From Mycobacterium sp. ACS4054 (lineage in GTDB: Bacteria; Actinomycetota; Actinomycetes; Mycobacteriales; Mycobacteriaceae): 38,838 nucleotides of DNA. The stretch spans positions 1-38,838 of the forward strand of contig NZ_LZHV01000040.1 in NCBI RefSeq assembly GCF_001667275.1, written 5' to 3'. Shown piece by piece: positions 22,066-30,889 of the stretch (position 1 is the stretch's first letter; each line of letters begins with the position of its first letter). The notes beneath the pieces were generated by a model. The model ran no database searches, had not been told where the DNA came from, and saw nothing but the letters and a program-made list of their open reading frames with translations. The position numbers and the translations under genes are program-made.

Positions 22066-22353
22066 ATGAAGCTCCAAGGAATCGAACTGCGTTACGTGCT
22101 GACGACGCATCTCGCCCACAACGGGCGAGCGACCATCGGCGAATTGATCGAAGCCCTTACCCGGCAGGGCTTTCACGTCAGCGGCAGGCCATCAAAAGTC
22201 ATCTCGGACGCCCTGCGTTGGGAAGTCGCGCGAGACCGAGTCCGTCGCGTCGGTTGGGGAAAGTATGGGCCCGGGTCCATCCCGCGGTCCACCGAATACC
22301 GCATTCACCAGCGCGTGCTGGCTCTGCGGGAGGCGGCGAAATTGTCGCTCTGA
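22066..22353 (+). CDS. Small conserved protein, putative winged-helix
   Basis: A 95-residue basic protein. The pattern is a helix-rich start (YVLTTHLAHNGRATIGELIEALTRQGF), a Gly-Arg-Pro-Ser turn (GRPSKVISDALRWEVARDRV), then a short beta-like basic segment (RRVGWGKYGPG) and a C-terminal helix. This fits a winged helix-turn-helix, with GRPSKVISDALR as a candidate recognition helix. I recall similar small proteins in other mycobacteria but cannot name a family or function. ATG 22066 has AAGGTG five bases upstream. Two copies of a 29-nt motif lie just upstream and might be its own operators. It converges on kdpE. Confidence 0.68.
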   Translation: MKLQGIELRYVLTTHLAHNGRATIGELIEALTRQGFHVSGRPSKVISDALRWEVARDRVRRVGWGKYGPGSIPRSTEYRIHQRVLALREAAKLSL

Positions 22354-22428
22354 GGCGGGCGAAGAGTCGAATGCTCCCGGGGCGGAGGTGAAAGTGACGG
22401 ATGTGACTCGTGGACGGACCCAAAGGAC

Positions 22429-23109
22429 TCACGCCTCGAAGCGGTACCCCATGCCCGATTCGGTCAGCAAGTGCTTGGGCTGCGACGGATCGTCCTCGAG
22501 CTTACGCCGCAGTTGCGCCAAATACACTCGAAGATAATGTGTTTCGGTGGCATAGGCCGGCCCCCACACCTCTTTGAGCAGCTCCTCGCGCCCCACCAGC
22601 TTGCCCCGGTTGCGCACCAGCACCTCGAGCATTCCCCACTCGGTGGGGGTGAGGTGAACTTCCGCGCCGTTCTTGGTGACCTTCTTGGCGGCCAGGTCGA
22701 CGGTGAAGGCGTCCGTCTCGACCACCGGCTGCTCCAGCTCGGACGCCGCGGTGTTGCGGCGGATCGCCGCGCGCAGCCGGGCCAGAAACTCGTCCATGCC
22801 AAAGGGTTTCGTGACGTAGTCGTCCGCCCCCGCATCGAGGGCCTCGACCTTGTCCGACGAATCCGTGCGCGCCGAAAGGACGATCACCGGGGCGGTGAGC
22901 CAGCCCCGCAGGCCGGCCAGCACATCGATGCCGGAGATGTCGGGCAAACCCAGGTCGAGAATCACCACGTCGGGCTTGTGCTCGGCGGCGGCGCGCAGCG
23001 CGCCGGCTCCCGTCGACGCGGTGATCACCTCGTAGCCCCGCACCGACAGATTGATGCGCAGCGCACGCAAAATCTGCGGCTCGTCGTCGATCACCAACAC
23101 GCGCGTCAT
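22429..23109 (-). CDS. kdpE: Response regulator KdpE
   Basis: A 226-residue OmpR/PhoB-type regulator that activates the kdp operon when potassium is limiting. The receiver domain has the acidic pair in VIDDEPQ, phospho-acceptor Asp52 (VVILDLGLPD), a conserved Thr/Ser region (VIVLSARTDS) and Lys in YVTKPF. The C-terminal winged helix (about 130-225) has HLTPTEWGMLEVLVRNRGKLV and YLRVYLAQLRRKLEDDP. Its ATG overlaps the kdpD stop by 4 nt (ATGA), so it is the last gene of the kdp operon and the two sensor-regulator subunits are co-translated. Confidence 0.95.
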   Translation of the reverse strand: MTRVLVIDDEPQILRALRINLSVRGYEVITASTGAGALRAAAEHKPDVVILDLGLPDISGIDVLAGLRGWLTAPVIVLSARTDSSDKVEALDAGADDYVTKPFGMDEFLARLRAAIRRNTAASELEQPVVETDAFTVDLAAKKVTKNGAEVHLTPTEWGMLEVLVRNRGKLVGREELLKEVWGPAYATETHYLRVYLAQLRRKLEDDPSQPKHLLTESGMGYRFEA

Positions 23110-25673
23110 TGCGCACCAATCGGTTCCGGCGCCGGCAGCTCCACCATCACCGTGAGCCCGCCGCCGGGGGTGTCACCCGCGGTGATGGTGCCGCCCATGG
23201 CTTCGACGAAGCCGCGCGCTACCGACATGCCTAAACCGACCCCCGTGGTGTTGTCGTGATCGCCGAGGCGCTGGAACGCCTCGAAGATCTGCTCCTCGGT
23301 CCCGTGTGGGATGCCGGGCCCCTCGTCGATGACGTTGATCAGCACACGGTCACCCACCCGCCCCGCGTTGACCCGAACGACGCAGTTGGGCGCGTACCGC
23401 AGCGCGTTGTCAATCAGATTGGCAAGGACCCGTTCCAAGAGACCGGCATCGGCCAGCACCACAGCGTCGCCGACGTCCACCTTCACCCGGTCGATGGCGG
23501 ACCGATAGAAACCGGTGGCGCCCTTGCCGATACTGATCAGCGCACGCTGCACCGTTTCCTCGAGATACACGCGGCGCAGGTCCGGGCGCACCACGCCGGC
23601 GGCGAGGCGCGACGAATCGAGCAGGTTTCCCACCAGCGCGGTCAGCTGGTCGATCGACTCCTCGATGGTCGCCAGCAATTCCGCCGTGTCCGCGGGCGAG
23701 AACGCGACGTCCTCGGCGCGCAGGCTGGACACCGCGACCTTGGCCGCCGCGAGCGGCGTCCGCAGGTCGTGGCTGACCGCCGACAGCAGGGAGCGCCGCA
23801 GCTCGTCGGCGCGCACGATCGCCTCGGCCCGGCTGGCTTCCTCGGCCAGCTCGCGCTGCCGGACCAGGCCCGCGGCCTGCTTGGCCACCGCGCCCAGCAC
23901 CCGACGGTCGCGCGCCGACAGTTTCCTGCCCGCCAACAACATCCAGAACTCGTCGTCGCCGACCTCAATCGCGCTGTCGGCCGAATCGACGGTGACACAC
24001 GGGTCCCGGCCAACACAGGCGACCACCTCGGCCCGCTTTCCACCGGCGCGTTCCTCCTCGCTGGGCTCGCGCAGCATGCTGACCGCGCGCTGCGAGTAGG
24101 TCTCGCGCACGCGCTCGAGCAGCGTTTCGAGGTCGGCCCCGCGCAGCACCGAGCCCGCGAACAGCGTCAGCAACTCGGCCTCTTGCGAGGCGCGGCGGGC
24201 CTCCCGGGTGCGTTTGGCCGCTCCGTCGACCAGCACGGCGACGGCGACCGCGATCATCAGCAACACCAACTCGGTGACCGCCGCGTTGGGCTCGGCGATG
24301 GTAAAGCTGTACCGGGGAGCGGTCAGAAAGTAGTTCAGTAGTAGCCCGGACAGCACCGCCGAAAGGACCGCCGGCGCAACACCTCCCAGCAGGCCCACCA
24401 GCAGAACGCCGATGAAGAACAGCGCACTCTCACCGGCGGTTTGCAGATACGGGTCGAGAACGGTCACCGCGACCGCACATATGGCGGATGGCACGATGAC
24501 GGCCGCCAGCCACGACGCCACGCGTCGTTCGTTGGGGGAGATCGACGCCGCCCGGAAGCCACGCTTGGACTCCTCATGGGTGACCAGGTGCACGTCGATC
24601 TTCGCCGACCGCTCGACGATCGTCGCGCCGATGCCCTCCTCGAAGATGCGCGCCCACCGCGATCGCCGGGAGGTGCCGATGACGAGCTGAGTGGCGTTCA
24701 TCTCGCGAGCGAAATCGAGTAGGGCCGTGGGCACATCGTCGCCGACCACGGTGTGCAGCGAAGCGTCGAGGCTGCTCGCCAGCTCACGGATCTTGGCCAT
24801 CCGTGCCTCCGAGAGGCCGGCCAGCCCGTCACCGCGGATGACGTGCACCACCATCAGCTCGGCGCTGGACTTCGACGCGATCCGGGATGCGCGCCGCACC
24901 AGCGTCTCCGACTCCGGGCCGCCGGTGACGGCCACCACCACGCGCTCGCGGGCCTCCCATATTTCGGTGATCTTGTTCTCGGCGCGGTATTTGGCCAGCG
25001 CGGTGTCGACCTGATCGGCGAGCCAGAGCAGCGCCAGTTCCCTTAGCGCGGTGAGGTTCCCACGGCGAAAGTAGTTCGACAGTGCCGCGTCGATCCGCTC
25101 GGGCGCATACACGTTTCCATGAGATAGCCTGCGGCGCAACGCCTCCGGCGTGATGTCGATGAGCTCGACCTGCGACGCCTGCCGCACGATGGAATCCGGG
25201 ATGGTCTCTTTCTGCTCGATGCCGGTGATCGCAGCGACGACGTCGTTGAGGCTTTCCAGGTGCTGGACGTTGACCGTGGAAATCACCGTGATCCCGGCGT
25301 CCAGCAGTTCCTCGACGTCCTGCCAGCGCTTGGCGTTCTTGCTGCCCGGAGTGTTGGTGTGGGCGAGCTCGTCGACGAGGACCACCTGCGGTTTGCGGGC
25401 AAGCACGGCCGGCACGTCGAGTTCGGCGAAGGTGCTGCCGCGGTATTCGATGAAGCGCGGCGGGACGAACTCGATGCCCTCAAGCAGCTCAGCGGTTTTC
25501 GCCCTGCCGTGGGTCTCGATCACGCCGGCCACCAAGTCCGTGCCGCGCTCCAGGCGACGATGTGCCTCGCCGAGCATCGCATACGTCTTGCCGACGCCCG
25601 GAGCCGAACCGAGATAGATCCGCAGCTCGCCGCGTTTCGGACGGTGGTCAACGGCAGTCACGTCAACCATCAT
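23106..25673 (-). CDS. kdpD: Osmosensitive potassium channel histidine kinase KdpD
   Basis: An 855-residue membrane sensor kinase. Domains in order: the KdpD N-terminal ATP-binding domain (about 15-225) with Walker A GSAPGVGKT at 22-30 and VLVDELAHTN; a universal-stress-protein-like domain (about 245-365); four closely spaced transmembrane helices (about 388-485); a GAF-like region; and the HisKA/HATPase core with phospho-accepting His635 (SAVSHDLRTPLAAAK), N box LIDNALRYAP and G boxes DEGPGIPHG and GVGLGMSVA. All kinase elements are intact. It follows kdpC by 12 nt on the same strand, so pump and sensor share an operon. Confidence 0.95.
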   Translation of the reverse strand: MMVDVTAVDHRPKRGELRIYLGSAPGVGKTYAMLGEAHRRLERGTDLVAGVIETHGRAKTAELLEGIEFVPPRFIEYRGSTFAELDVPAVLARKPQVVLVDELAHTNTPGSKNAKRWQDVEELLDAGITVISTVNVQHLESLNDVVAAITGIEQKETIPDSIVRQASQVELIDITPEALRRRLSHGNVYAPERIDAALSNYFRRGNLTALRELALLWLADQVDTALAKYRAENKITEIWEARERVVVAVTGGPESETLVRRASRIASKSSAELMVVHVIRGDGLAGLSEARMAKIRELASSLDASLHTVVGDDVPTALLDFAREMNATQLVIGTSRRSRWARIFEEGIGATIVERSAKIDVHLVTHEESKRGFRAASISPNERRVASWLAAVIVPSAICAVAVTVLDPYLQTAGESALFFIGVLLVGLLGGVAPAVLSAVLSGLLLNYFLTAPRYSFTIAEPNAAVTELVLLMIAVAVAVLVDGAAKRTREARRASQEAELLTLFAGSVLRGADLETLLERVRETYSQRAVSMLREPSEEERAGGKRAEVVACVGRDPCVTVDSADSAIEVGDDEFWMLLAGRKLSARDRRVLGAVAKQAAGLVRQRELAEEASRAEAIVRADELRRSLLSAVSHDLRTPLAAAKVAVSSLRAEDVAFSPADTAELLATIEESIDQLTALVGNLLDSSRLAAGVVRPDLRRVYLEETVQRALISIGKGATGFYRSAIDRVKVDVGDAVVLADAGLLERVLANLIDNALRYAPNCVVRVNAGRVGDRVLINVIDEGPGIPHGTEEQIFEAFQRLGDHDNTTGVGLGMSVARGFVEAMGGTITAGDTPGGGLTVMVELPAPEPIGAQ

Positions 25674-25685
25674 CCACCCATCGCG

Positions 25686-26609
25686 CTAGCTCGAGACTGG
25701 ATATTGGTGATCGAGTTGCAGGTTGAGCTGCAACACGTTGACGCACGGTTCACCGAAAAACCCAAGAGTGCGGCCGCTGGTGTATTGGGCTACGACCGCG
25801 CGTATCTGATCGGGCCTGACGTGCCGGGCCTTCGCCACCCTGCCGACCTGGATGTTGGCGTATGCCGGTGAGATGTTCGGGTCGAGGCCGCTGCCGCTGG
25901 CCGTGACGGCGTCCGCTGGCACGGCGGGGTCGGCGGGTGCGGCGCCCCGGATGGGCACGATCTGGCCGATCGTGTAGTCCTCCCCGTACTTTGCGCACTG
26001 CACCCGTACGCCCTCGAAACTGTTCAGGAAAGGCGTTGAGGTCGTCTGGCATGGCTCGTTGACGCTGATCACCTGGGTGGGGTGGGTGACGTTTCCGCGG
26101 GTGTCGCGCGGCCCGATCACCGACAACACGGCGCCCACACCGCCGCCTGTGCAGAACGGACGAGACCCGTCCACATCTTCCAGCTGGCCCACCGCCGCGC
26201 TGCGCGAACACACGGTCGTCAGCAGGCCCGGTTTGAAGCCCGCATCGGACGCGGACTTGCCGGCCGCCAATTGGGCCGGGTCAGCGGGGGTGTCGACGAT
26301 GCTTTCCGGGCCCAGGTTGCTTGCGCTGGTTGACGTCGGGTCGTAACCGTTGCCGGCTGCCGAGGGGCGGCTCTGGAAGTACTGCGGCAGCGCGTTTCCG
26401 GCCTTGTCGGTGAACAGCTGGCCGATCAGCCGGCTGCCGACCGGCTTGCCGTTGGCGGTGAGGATTGACCCTTCGGCCTTGTCGTGGAGTCCCGGTATCT
26501 GCGCCACCAGCCAGATAAGCAGCGGGTAGGCGAGACCAGTGACAACCGTCAGCACGAGAAGCGCGCGAAAGGCCGCCCAGTGCACGCGGACGAAATTGGA
26601 AAACTTCAT
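25686..26609 (-). CDS. kdpC: Potassium-transporting ATPase subunit KdpC with a large insertion
   Basis: A 307-residue KdpC, the single-span subunit that stabilises KdpFAB and helps ATP binding. The family parts are clear: transmembrane helix at about 12-36, GSRLIGQLFTDKAG, YFQSRPSAAGNGYDPTSTSASNLGP, and the C-terminal PADAVTASGSGLDPNISPAYA ... TLGFFGEPCVNVLQLNL. Usual KdpC proteins are about 190-200 residues. The extra ~100 residues lie between about 105 and 225, replacing a short linker, and contain four cysteines (134, 153, 187, 205). The inserted part should be outside the membrane with the main domain. It is separated from kdpB by one base (TGACATG). Confidence 0.93.
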   Translation of the reverse strand: MKFSNFVRVHWAAFRALLVLTVVTGLAYPLLIWLVAQIPGLHDKAEGSILTANGKPVGSRLIGQLFTDKAGNALPQYFQSRPSAAGNGYDPTSTSASNLGPESIVDTPADPAQLAAGKSASDAGFKPGLLTTVCSRSAAVGQLEDVDGSRPFCTGGGVGAVLSVIGPRDTRGNVTHPTQVISVNEPCQTTSTPFLNSFEGVRVQCAKYGEDYTIGQIVPIRGAAPADPAVPADAVTASGSGLDPNISPAYANIQVGRVAKARHVRPDQIRAVVAQYTSGRTLGFFGEPCVNVLQLNLQLDHQYPVSS

Positions 26610-26610
26610 G

Positions 26611-28761
26611 TCAGGACATCCCGGGGACGAATTGAATGATGAGGTCGATTGCCTTGATTCCGATGAACGGCGCTACGATGCCGCCGAGGCCGTAGATGTA
26701 AAGATTGCGGCTCAACAACTTTGACGCGCTGCTCGGCGTGTATCGGACACCGCGCAGTGACAACGGGATCAGCGCTACGATGACGACCGCGTTGAAGATC
26801 ACCGCCGACAAAATCGCCGACTGGGGGCTGTGCAGCCGCATGATGTTGATCATGTCGAGCCCAGGGAACAGGGCGACGAACATGGCCGGAATGATCGCGA
26901 AGTACTTTGCGATGTCGTTGGCGATCGAGAAGGTGGTCAGCGCGCCGCGGGTGATCAGCAGCTGCTTGCCGATCTCGACTATCTCGATGAGCTTGGTCGG
27001 ATCGGAGTCGAGGTCCACCATGTTGCCGGCCTCTTTGGCCGCCGATGTGCCGGTGTTCATCGCTACGCCCACATCGGCCTGTGCCAGTGCCGGTGCGTCG
27101 TTGGTGCCATCGCCGGTCATCGCGACCAGCTTGCCGCCTTCCTGCTCCCGCTTGATCAGCGCGAGCTTGTCCTCGGGCGTGGCCTCGGCGAGGAAGTCGT
27201 CCACGCCGGCCTCATCGGCAATCGCCTTGGCGGTCAACGGGTTATCGCCGGTGATCATCACCGTCCGGATGCCCATCTTGCGCATCTCGTCGAATCGGTC
27301 GCGCATGCCCTGTTTGACGACGTCCTTGAGGTGAATGACGCCCAGCACCGCCGCCTCGCCGTCGCGACTCTCGCCGACAACCAGTGGGGTACCGCCGGCG
27401 GCCGAAATGCCGTCGACGATCTCGCCGAGCTGGTGGGGCACCTTGCCGCCCTGGCTGCGTACCCATTCGGACACCGAACTGGCCGCGCCCTTGCGCAGCA
27501 GGTGCCCGTCGAGGTCCACGCCGGACATGCGGGTGGCGGCCGAGAAGGCCACCCATTGGGCTTGTGAAAGTTCGCCAGGTGTCCGTGCGCGCAGCCCGAA
27601 GTGTTGCTTGGCGTAGACGACGATCGAGCGTCCCTCTGGCGTTTCGTCGGCCAGGCTGGACAATTGCGCGGCGTCGGCGAGTTGCTCGTTGGTCACGCCG
27701 TCGAGCGGCACGAAGGCAGCGGCCTGCCGGTTGCCGAGGGTGATGGTCCCCGTCTTGTCGAGCAGCAACGTGTTGACGTCACCCGCGGCCTCGACCGCGC
27801 GTCCGGACATGGCCAGCACGTTGCGTTGCACCAGCCGGTCCATGCCGGCGATGCCGATCGCGGAGAGGAGTGCGCCGATGGTGGTCGGGATCAGGCACAC
27901 CAGCAGCGACACCATGACGATACCGGTGACACCGTTTGCGTTGAGCGCCTGGGTGTCCGGGACGCCCGGGTTGTTCATCTTCGAATACATCGCGAGCGGC
28001 TGCAGGGTGGCGACCGCGAAAACGAAGATGATCGTCAACGCGGCCAACAGGATGTTGAGCGCGATCTCGTTCGGGGTCTTCTGGCGGTTGGCGCCCTCGA
28101 CGAGCGCGATCATCCGGTCGATGAAGCTCTCACCGGGCTTCTGGGTAATCCGCACGACGATTCGGTCGCTCAGCACGGTGGTGCCGCCGGTCACCGCCGA
28201 GCGGTCCCCACCGGACTCCCGGATCACCGGAGCCGATTCGCCGGTGATGGCCGACTCATCCACGGAGGCAATGCCTTCGATGACGTCGCCATCGCCTGGT
28301 ATCACCTGCCCGGCCTCGACCACGACAATGTCGCCCTGCTGCAGCAGCGGCGCGGCTACCTCTTCTTCCACGGCCGCCGCGCCCGGCGCCCAGTCCTTGA
28401 GCCGCCGGGCCGGGGTGTGACTCTTGGCGCGGCGCAGCGTTTCCGCCTGTGCCTTGCCGCGGCCCTCCGCGACCGCTTCGGCGAGATTGGCGAATAGCAC
28501 CGTCAACCACAGCCAGGCCACGGTCAGCCAGGCGAACCAGGTGGGGTTGATGATCGCCAGAACGGTACTCCATGCGGCGCCGATCTCGACGATGAACATA
28601 ACCGGGTTACGCCAAAGGGTGCGCGGGTCGAGTTTGCGTATGGCGTCCGGTGTTGAGCGCCACAGCATCTTCGGGTCAAGCAAGCCGCCCTGCACCCGTT
28701 TAATGCTTGTGTGCTCGTTCGGCTGGGTCTCCTCAGCCGTACCGATGGTAGACGCGGTCAT
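26611..28761 (-). CDS. kdpB: Potassium-transporting P-type ATPase subunit KdpB
   Basis: A 716-residue P-type ATPase, the ATP-hydrolysing subunit of the KdpFABC potassium pump. The phosphorylation aspartate is Asp335 in LLLDKTGT. The actuator motif TGES lies at 173-176; Ser176 corresponds to the serine whose phosphorylation shuts off the E. coli pump. The hinge motif is [21 protein letters not shown]. The nucleotide-binding region contains the KGA segment LLRKGAASS. Membrane spans flank these domains. The start overlaps the kdpA stop by one base (TGATG), as expected for a tightly coupled operon. Confidence 0.96.
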   Translation of the reverse strand: MTASTIGTAEETQPNEHTSIKRVQGGLLDPKMLWRSTPDAIRKLDPRTLWRNPVMFIVEIGAAWSTVLAIINPTWFAWLTVAWLWLTVLFANLAEAVAEGRGKAQAETLRRAKSHTPARRLKDWAPGAAAVEEEVAAPLLQQGDIVVVEAGQVIPGDGDVIEGIASVDESAITGESAPVIRESGGDRSAVTGGTTVLSDRIVVRITQKPGESFIDRMIALVEGANRQKTPNEIALNILLAALTIIFVFAVATLQPLAMYSKMNNPGVPDTQALNANGVTGIVMVSLLVCLIPTTIGALLSAIGIAGMDRLVQRNVLAMSGRAVEAAGDVNTLLLDKTGTITLGNRQAAAFVPLDGVTNEQLADAAQLSSLADETPEGRSIVVYAKQHFGLRARTPGELSQAQWVAFSAATRMSGVDLDGHLLRKGAASSVSEWVRSQGGKVPHQLGEIVDGISAAGGTPLVVGESRDGEAAVLGVIHLKDVVKQGMRDRFDEMRKMGIRTVMITGDNPLTAKAIADEAGVDDFLAEATPEDKLALIKREQEGGKLVAMTGDGTNDAPALAQADVGVAMNTGTSAAKEAGNMVDLDSDPTKLIEIVEIGKQLLITRGALTTFSIANDIAKYFAIIPAMFVALFPGLDMINIMRLHSPQSAILSAVIFNAVVIVALIPLSLRGVRYTPSSASKLLSRNLYIYGLGGIVAPFIGIKAIDLIIQFVPGMS

Positions 28762-30431
28762 CAGTGGATTCCTTCAGCGAGAGGGCCGAGCGCGAGCATG
28801 GGCAGGAAAGTGAGTGCAACCAAAATCAGGGTGACGCCGGCGACCATTCCGACGAATTGCGGTCGATGGGTGGGCAGAGTGCCCGCCGATACAGGAGTCA
28901 TGCCTTGCTTGGCCAGCGAGCCGGCCAGAGCGAGAACGAGCACGATCGGCAGGAACCTACCGAACACCATGGCCAGACCCAGGGCGGTATTCCACCAGTT
29001 GGTGTTGACGCTGATCCCGGCGAAGGCCGACCCGTTGTTATTGGCCGCCGAGGTGAACGCGTAGAGGACCTCGGACAGCCCGTGCGGGCCGGTGTTCAGC
29101 ATGCCGGCGCGTTCACCTGGCAGCGCCATTGCGATCGCGGTGCCCGTCAGCACGATCAACGGCGTTACGAGGAAATAGCTTGCGGCAAGCTTGATTTCGC
29201 GGGGATTGATCTTCTTGCCGAGGTATTCCGGCGTCCGTCCGACCATCAGCCCGGCAACGAATACGGTGATCACCGCGAGGATGAGCATGCCGTACAAGCC
29301 CGATCCGGTGCCACCGGGCGCGACCTCCCCGAGCTGCATGTTGAACATCGCGATCATGCCGCCGAGGCTGGTGTAGGAGTCATGGAACGAGTCGACGGCG
29401 CCGGTGGAGGTGAGCGTTGTTGAGTCGGCGAATACCGCCGAGTTCGCGACGCCGAACCGCTGCTCCACACCTTCCATGGCCGAGCCGATGGCCGTCGGCA
29501 CCGTGCCGTGATGCTGCAGCTGGAACCACATCATGAATGTCACGCTGATCAAGTACAGCGACGCCATCACCGACGCGATCGAGTAACCCTGCTTGGTGCT
29601 GCCCACCATGCGCCCGAACGTGCGTGGCAGCGAGAAGCTGATGACCAACAGCAGGAATATCTCCAACCAGTTGGTCCACCGGGTCGGGTTCTCGAACGGG
29701 TGCGCGGAGTTCGCGTTATAGAAGCCGCCGCCGTTGGTGCCGAGCTCCTTGATGACCTCCTGGCTGGCCACCGGTCCACCGGTAATCGTCTGCGGGGTGC
29801 CGCCGAGGTTGGTGACAACCTGGTCATTCAGGTGGAAGTTCTGGATCGCTCCGCCCGCGATCAGCACGATCGCCCCCACGACCGAGATCGGCAGCAGAAT
29901 GCGCAGCACCGTGCGCACCAGGTCGACCCAAAAGTTGCCCAGGTCGCCGGTGCGCCTGCGCGCGAAACCACGAACCAGGGCAATGGCCACGGCCATCCCG
30001 ACGGCGGCGGAAACGAAGTTCTGCACCGCCAGGCCGGCCATCTGCACCAGGTGGCCCTGTGTCGATTCGCCGGAATAGGCCTGCCAGTTGGTATTGGTGA
30101 CGAAGCTGATCGCGGTGTTCCACGCCAGTCCCGGGGTCATCTGGGTGGCCGGGTCATGCAGGTGTAGCGGAAGCTTCCCCTGCACGAGCTGGAACACGAA
30201 CAGGAACAGGATGCTGATCGACGAGAACGCCAAGACGCTTCGCGCGTAGGCCCCCCACGTCTGCTCCGCGCGTGAATCGACACCGATCAGCCGATAGATC
30301 ACCCGCTCGGCGGACGAGTCCTTCTCCGACGTGTACACCCGGTACATGTAGTCGCCGAACGGGACATGCACCGCCGCGAGCGCGATGACGAGAACGGCGA
30401 GAAAGATAAGCCCCGCTGTCGTTGTGCTCAC
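28761..30431 (-). CDS. kdpA: Potassium-transporting ATPase subunit KdpA
   Basis: A 556-residue polytopic membrane protein of the superfamily of K+ transporters; it forms the selectivity filter of KdpFABC. The pore loops are canonical: [40 protein letters not shown] ... TSLGGM and [13 protein letters not shown]. The start is GTG at 30431, overlapping the kdpF stop by one base (TAGTG). Length is the normal 550-570. The window contains a second, divergent copy at 33089-34780; this one is the complete operon member. Confidence 0.96.
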   Translation of the reverse strand: MSTTTAGLIFLAVLVIALAAVHVPFGDYMYRVYTSEKDSSAERVIYRLIGVDSRAEQTWGAYARSVLAFSSISILFLFVFQLVQGKLPLHLHDPATQMTPGLAWNTAISFVTNTNWQAYSGESTQGHLVQMAGLAVQNFVSAAVGMAVAIALVRGFARRRTGDLGNFWVDLVRTVLRILLPISVVGAIVLIAGGAIQNFHLNDQVVTNLGGTPQTITGGPVASQEVIKELGTNGGGFYNANSAHPFENPTRWTNWLEIFLLLVISFSLPRTFGRMVGSTKQGYSIASVMASLYLISVTFMMWFQLQHHGTVPTAIGSAMEGVEQRFGVANSAVFADSTTLTSTGAVDSFHDSYTSLGGMIAMFNMQLGEVAPGGTGSGLYGMLILAVITVFVAGLMVGRTPEYLGKKINPREIKLAASYFLVTPLIVLTGTAIAMALPGERAGMLNTGPHGLSEVLYAFTSAANNNGSAFAGISVNTNWWNTALGLAMVFGRFLPIVLVLALAGSLAKQGMTPVSAGTLPTHRPQFVGMVAGVTLILVALTFLPMLALGPLAEGIH

Positions 30432-30520
30432 TAGAACCTCTCCGGAAACAGCAAGGCGCCCGCGAGGTAGAGCGCGAGACAGATCGACAGGACCAAGCCC
30501 ACGATATTTTCGTAGTTCAC
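30431..30520 (-). CDS. kdpF: Small KdpF subunit
   Basis: A 29-residue, single-helix membrane peptide that lies between KdpA and KdpB in the pump and stabilises it. The sequence has the family pattern: ENIVGLVLS, then a hydrophobic stretch, and the ending ALLFPERF, as in M. tuberculosis KdpF. The GTG start at 30520 overlaps the stop of a 27-residue upstream peptide (GTGA), and its TAG stop overlaps the kdpA GTG. These couplings fix both ends. Confidence 0.9.
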   Translation of the reverse strand: MNYENIVGLVLSICLALYLAGALLFPERF

Positions 30521-30600
30521 AGTCGCTCGACCATCTTCTGAACGAGGCCGAGCACGGCGAAAATCGCCACCGTGAGCACGATGTACACCAACACGCCCAT
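30517..30600 (-). CDS. 27-residue single-helix membrane peptide, first gene of the kdp operon
   Basis: Codons run from ATG at 30600 to TGA at 30517-30519. The peptide begins [14 protein letters not shown], is hydrophobic for about 19 residues, and ends in the charged KMVERL, i.e. one transmembrane helix with a short basic tail. A Shine-Dalgarno CGGAG lies 5 nt upstream (30606-30610, minus strand), and the stop overlaps the kdpF start by 4 nt. These three features argue for real translation. I recall similar tiny proteins upstream of kdpF in other actinobacteria but no assigned function. It could be a second KdpF-like stabiliser of the pump or a regulator of KdpD. Confidence 0.7.
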   Translation of the reverse strand: MGVLVYIVLTVAIFAVLGLVQKMVERL

Positions 30601-30751
30601 CTTGTCTCCGTTCCGCGCCGATCGCGCGCATAGGAAAAGACCTCATCAAGTCCGCAACAGCGCAGTACTCGGAGGCAACGTCAGCTTGAAGTTAGCTGGG
30701 GCCGATCCGATAGGGCCCTTGGTTGACAGTTTCCTAACGGGCTCGCGGTGC

Positions 30752-30768
30752 ACCTTTGCGGTATCTTT
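30752..30768 (-). promoter_or_regulatory. Candidate KdpE-binding direct repeat upstream of the kdp operon
   Basis: On the minus strand, AAAGAT and AAAGGT are two 6-bp half-sites whose starts are 11 bp apart, the usual spacing for OmpR-family regulators. They lie about 150 nt upstream of the 27-residue peptide. The whole interval 30601-30889 (289 nt) between the kdp operon and the DUF2254 gene is clearly richer in A+T than the flanks and contains no other gene that I can support. Assignment to KdpE is by position only. Confidence 0.25.
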
Positions 30769-30889
30769 ACGCACACCAGTTCGAAGTATCGTCGCCTGTC
30801 CCGCCGACGCTGCTTCGTTCATCCGCGCAACGCGTTTGCTTCCAATAAGCAACTACGGCAAGGCTTTTGAATGAAACCGAGGCGACCGG

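Noticed and set aside
22354..22428. Possible terminator between the small gene and kdpE
   Set aside because: No stable inverted repeat is visible in this 75-nt convergent gap.
30601..30889. c-di-AMP (ydaO-type) riboswitch ahead of kdp
   Set aside because: Such riboswitches control potassium genes in other bacteria, so I looked for the conserved blocks, but did not find them.
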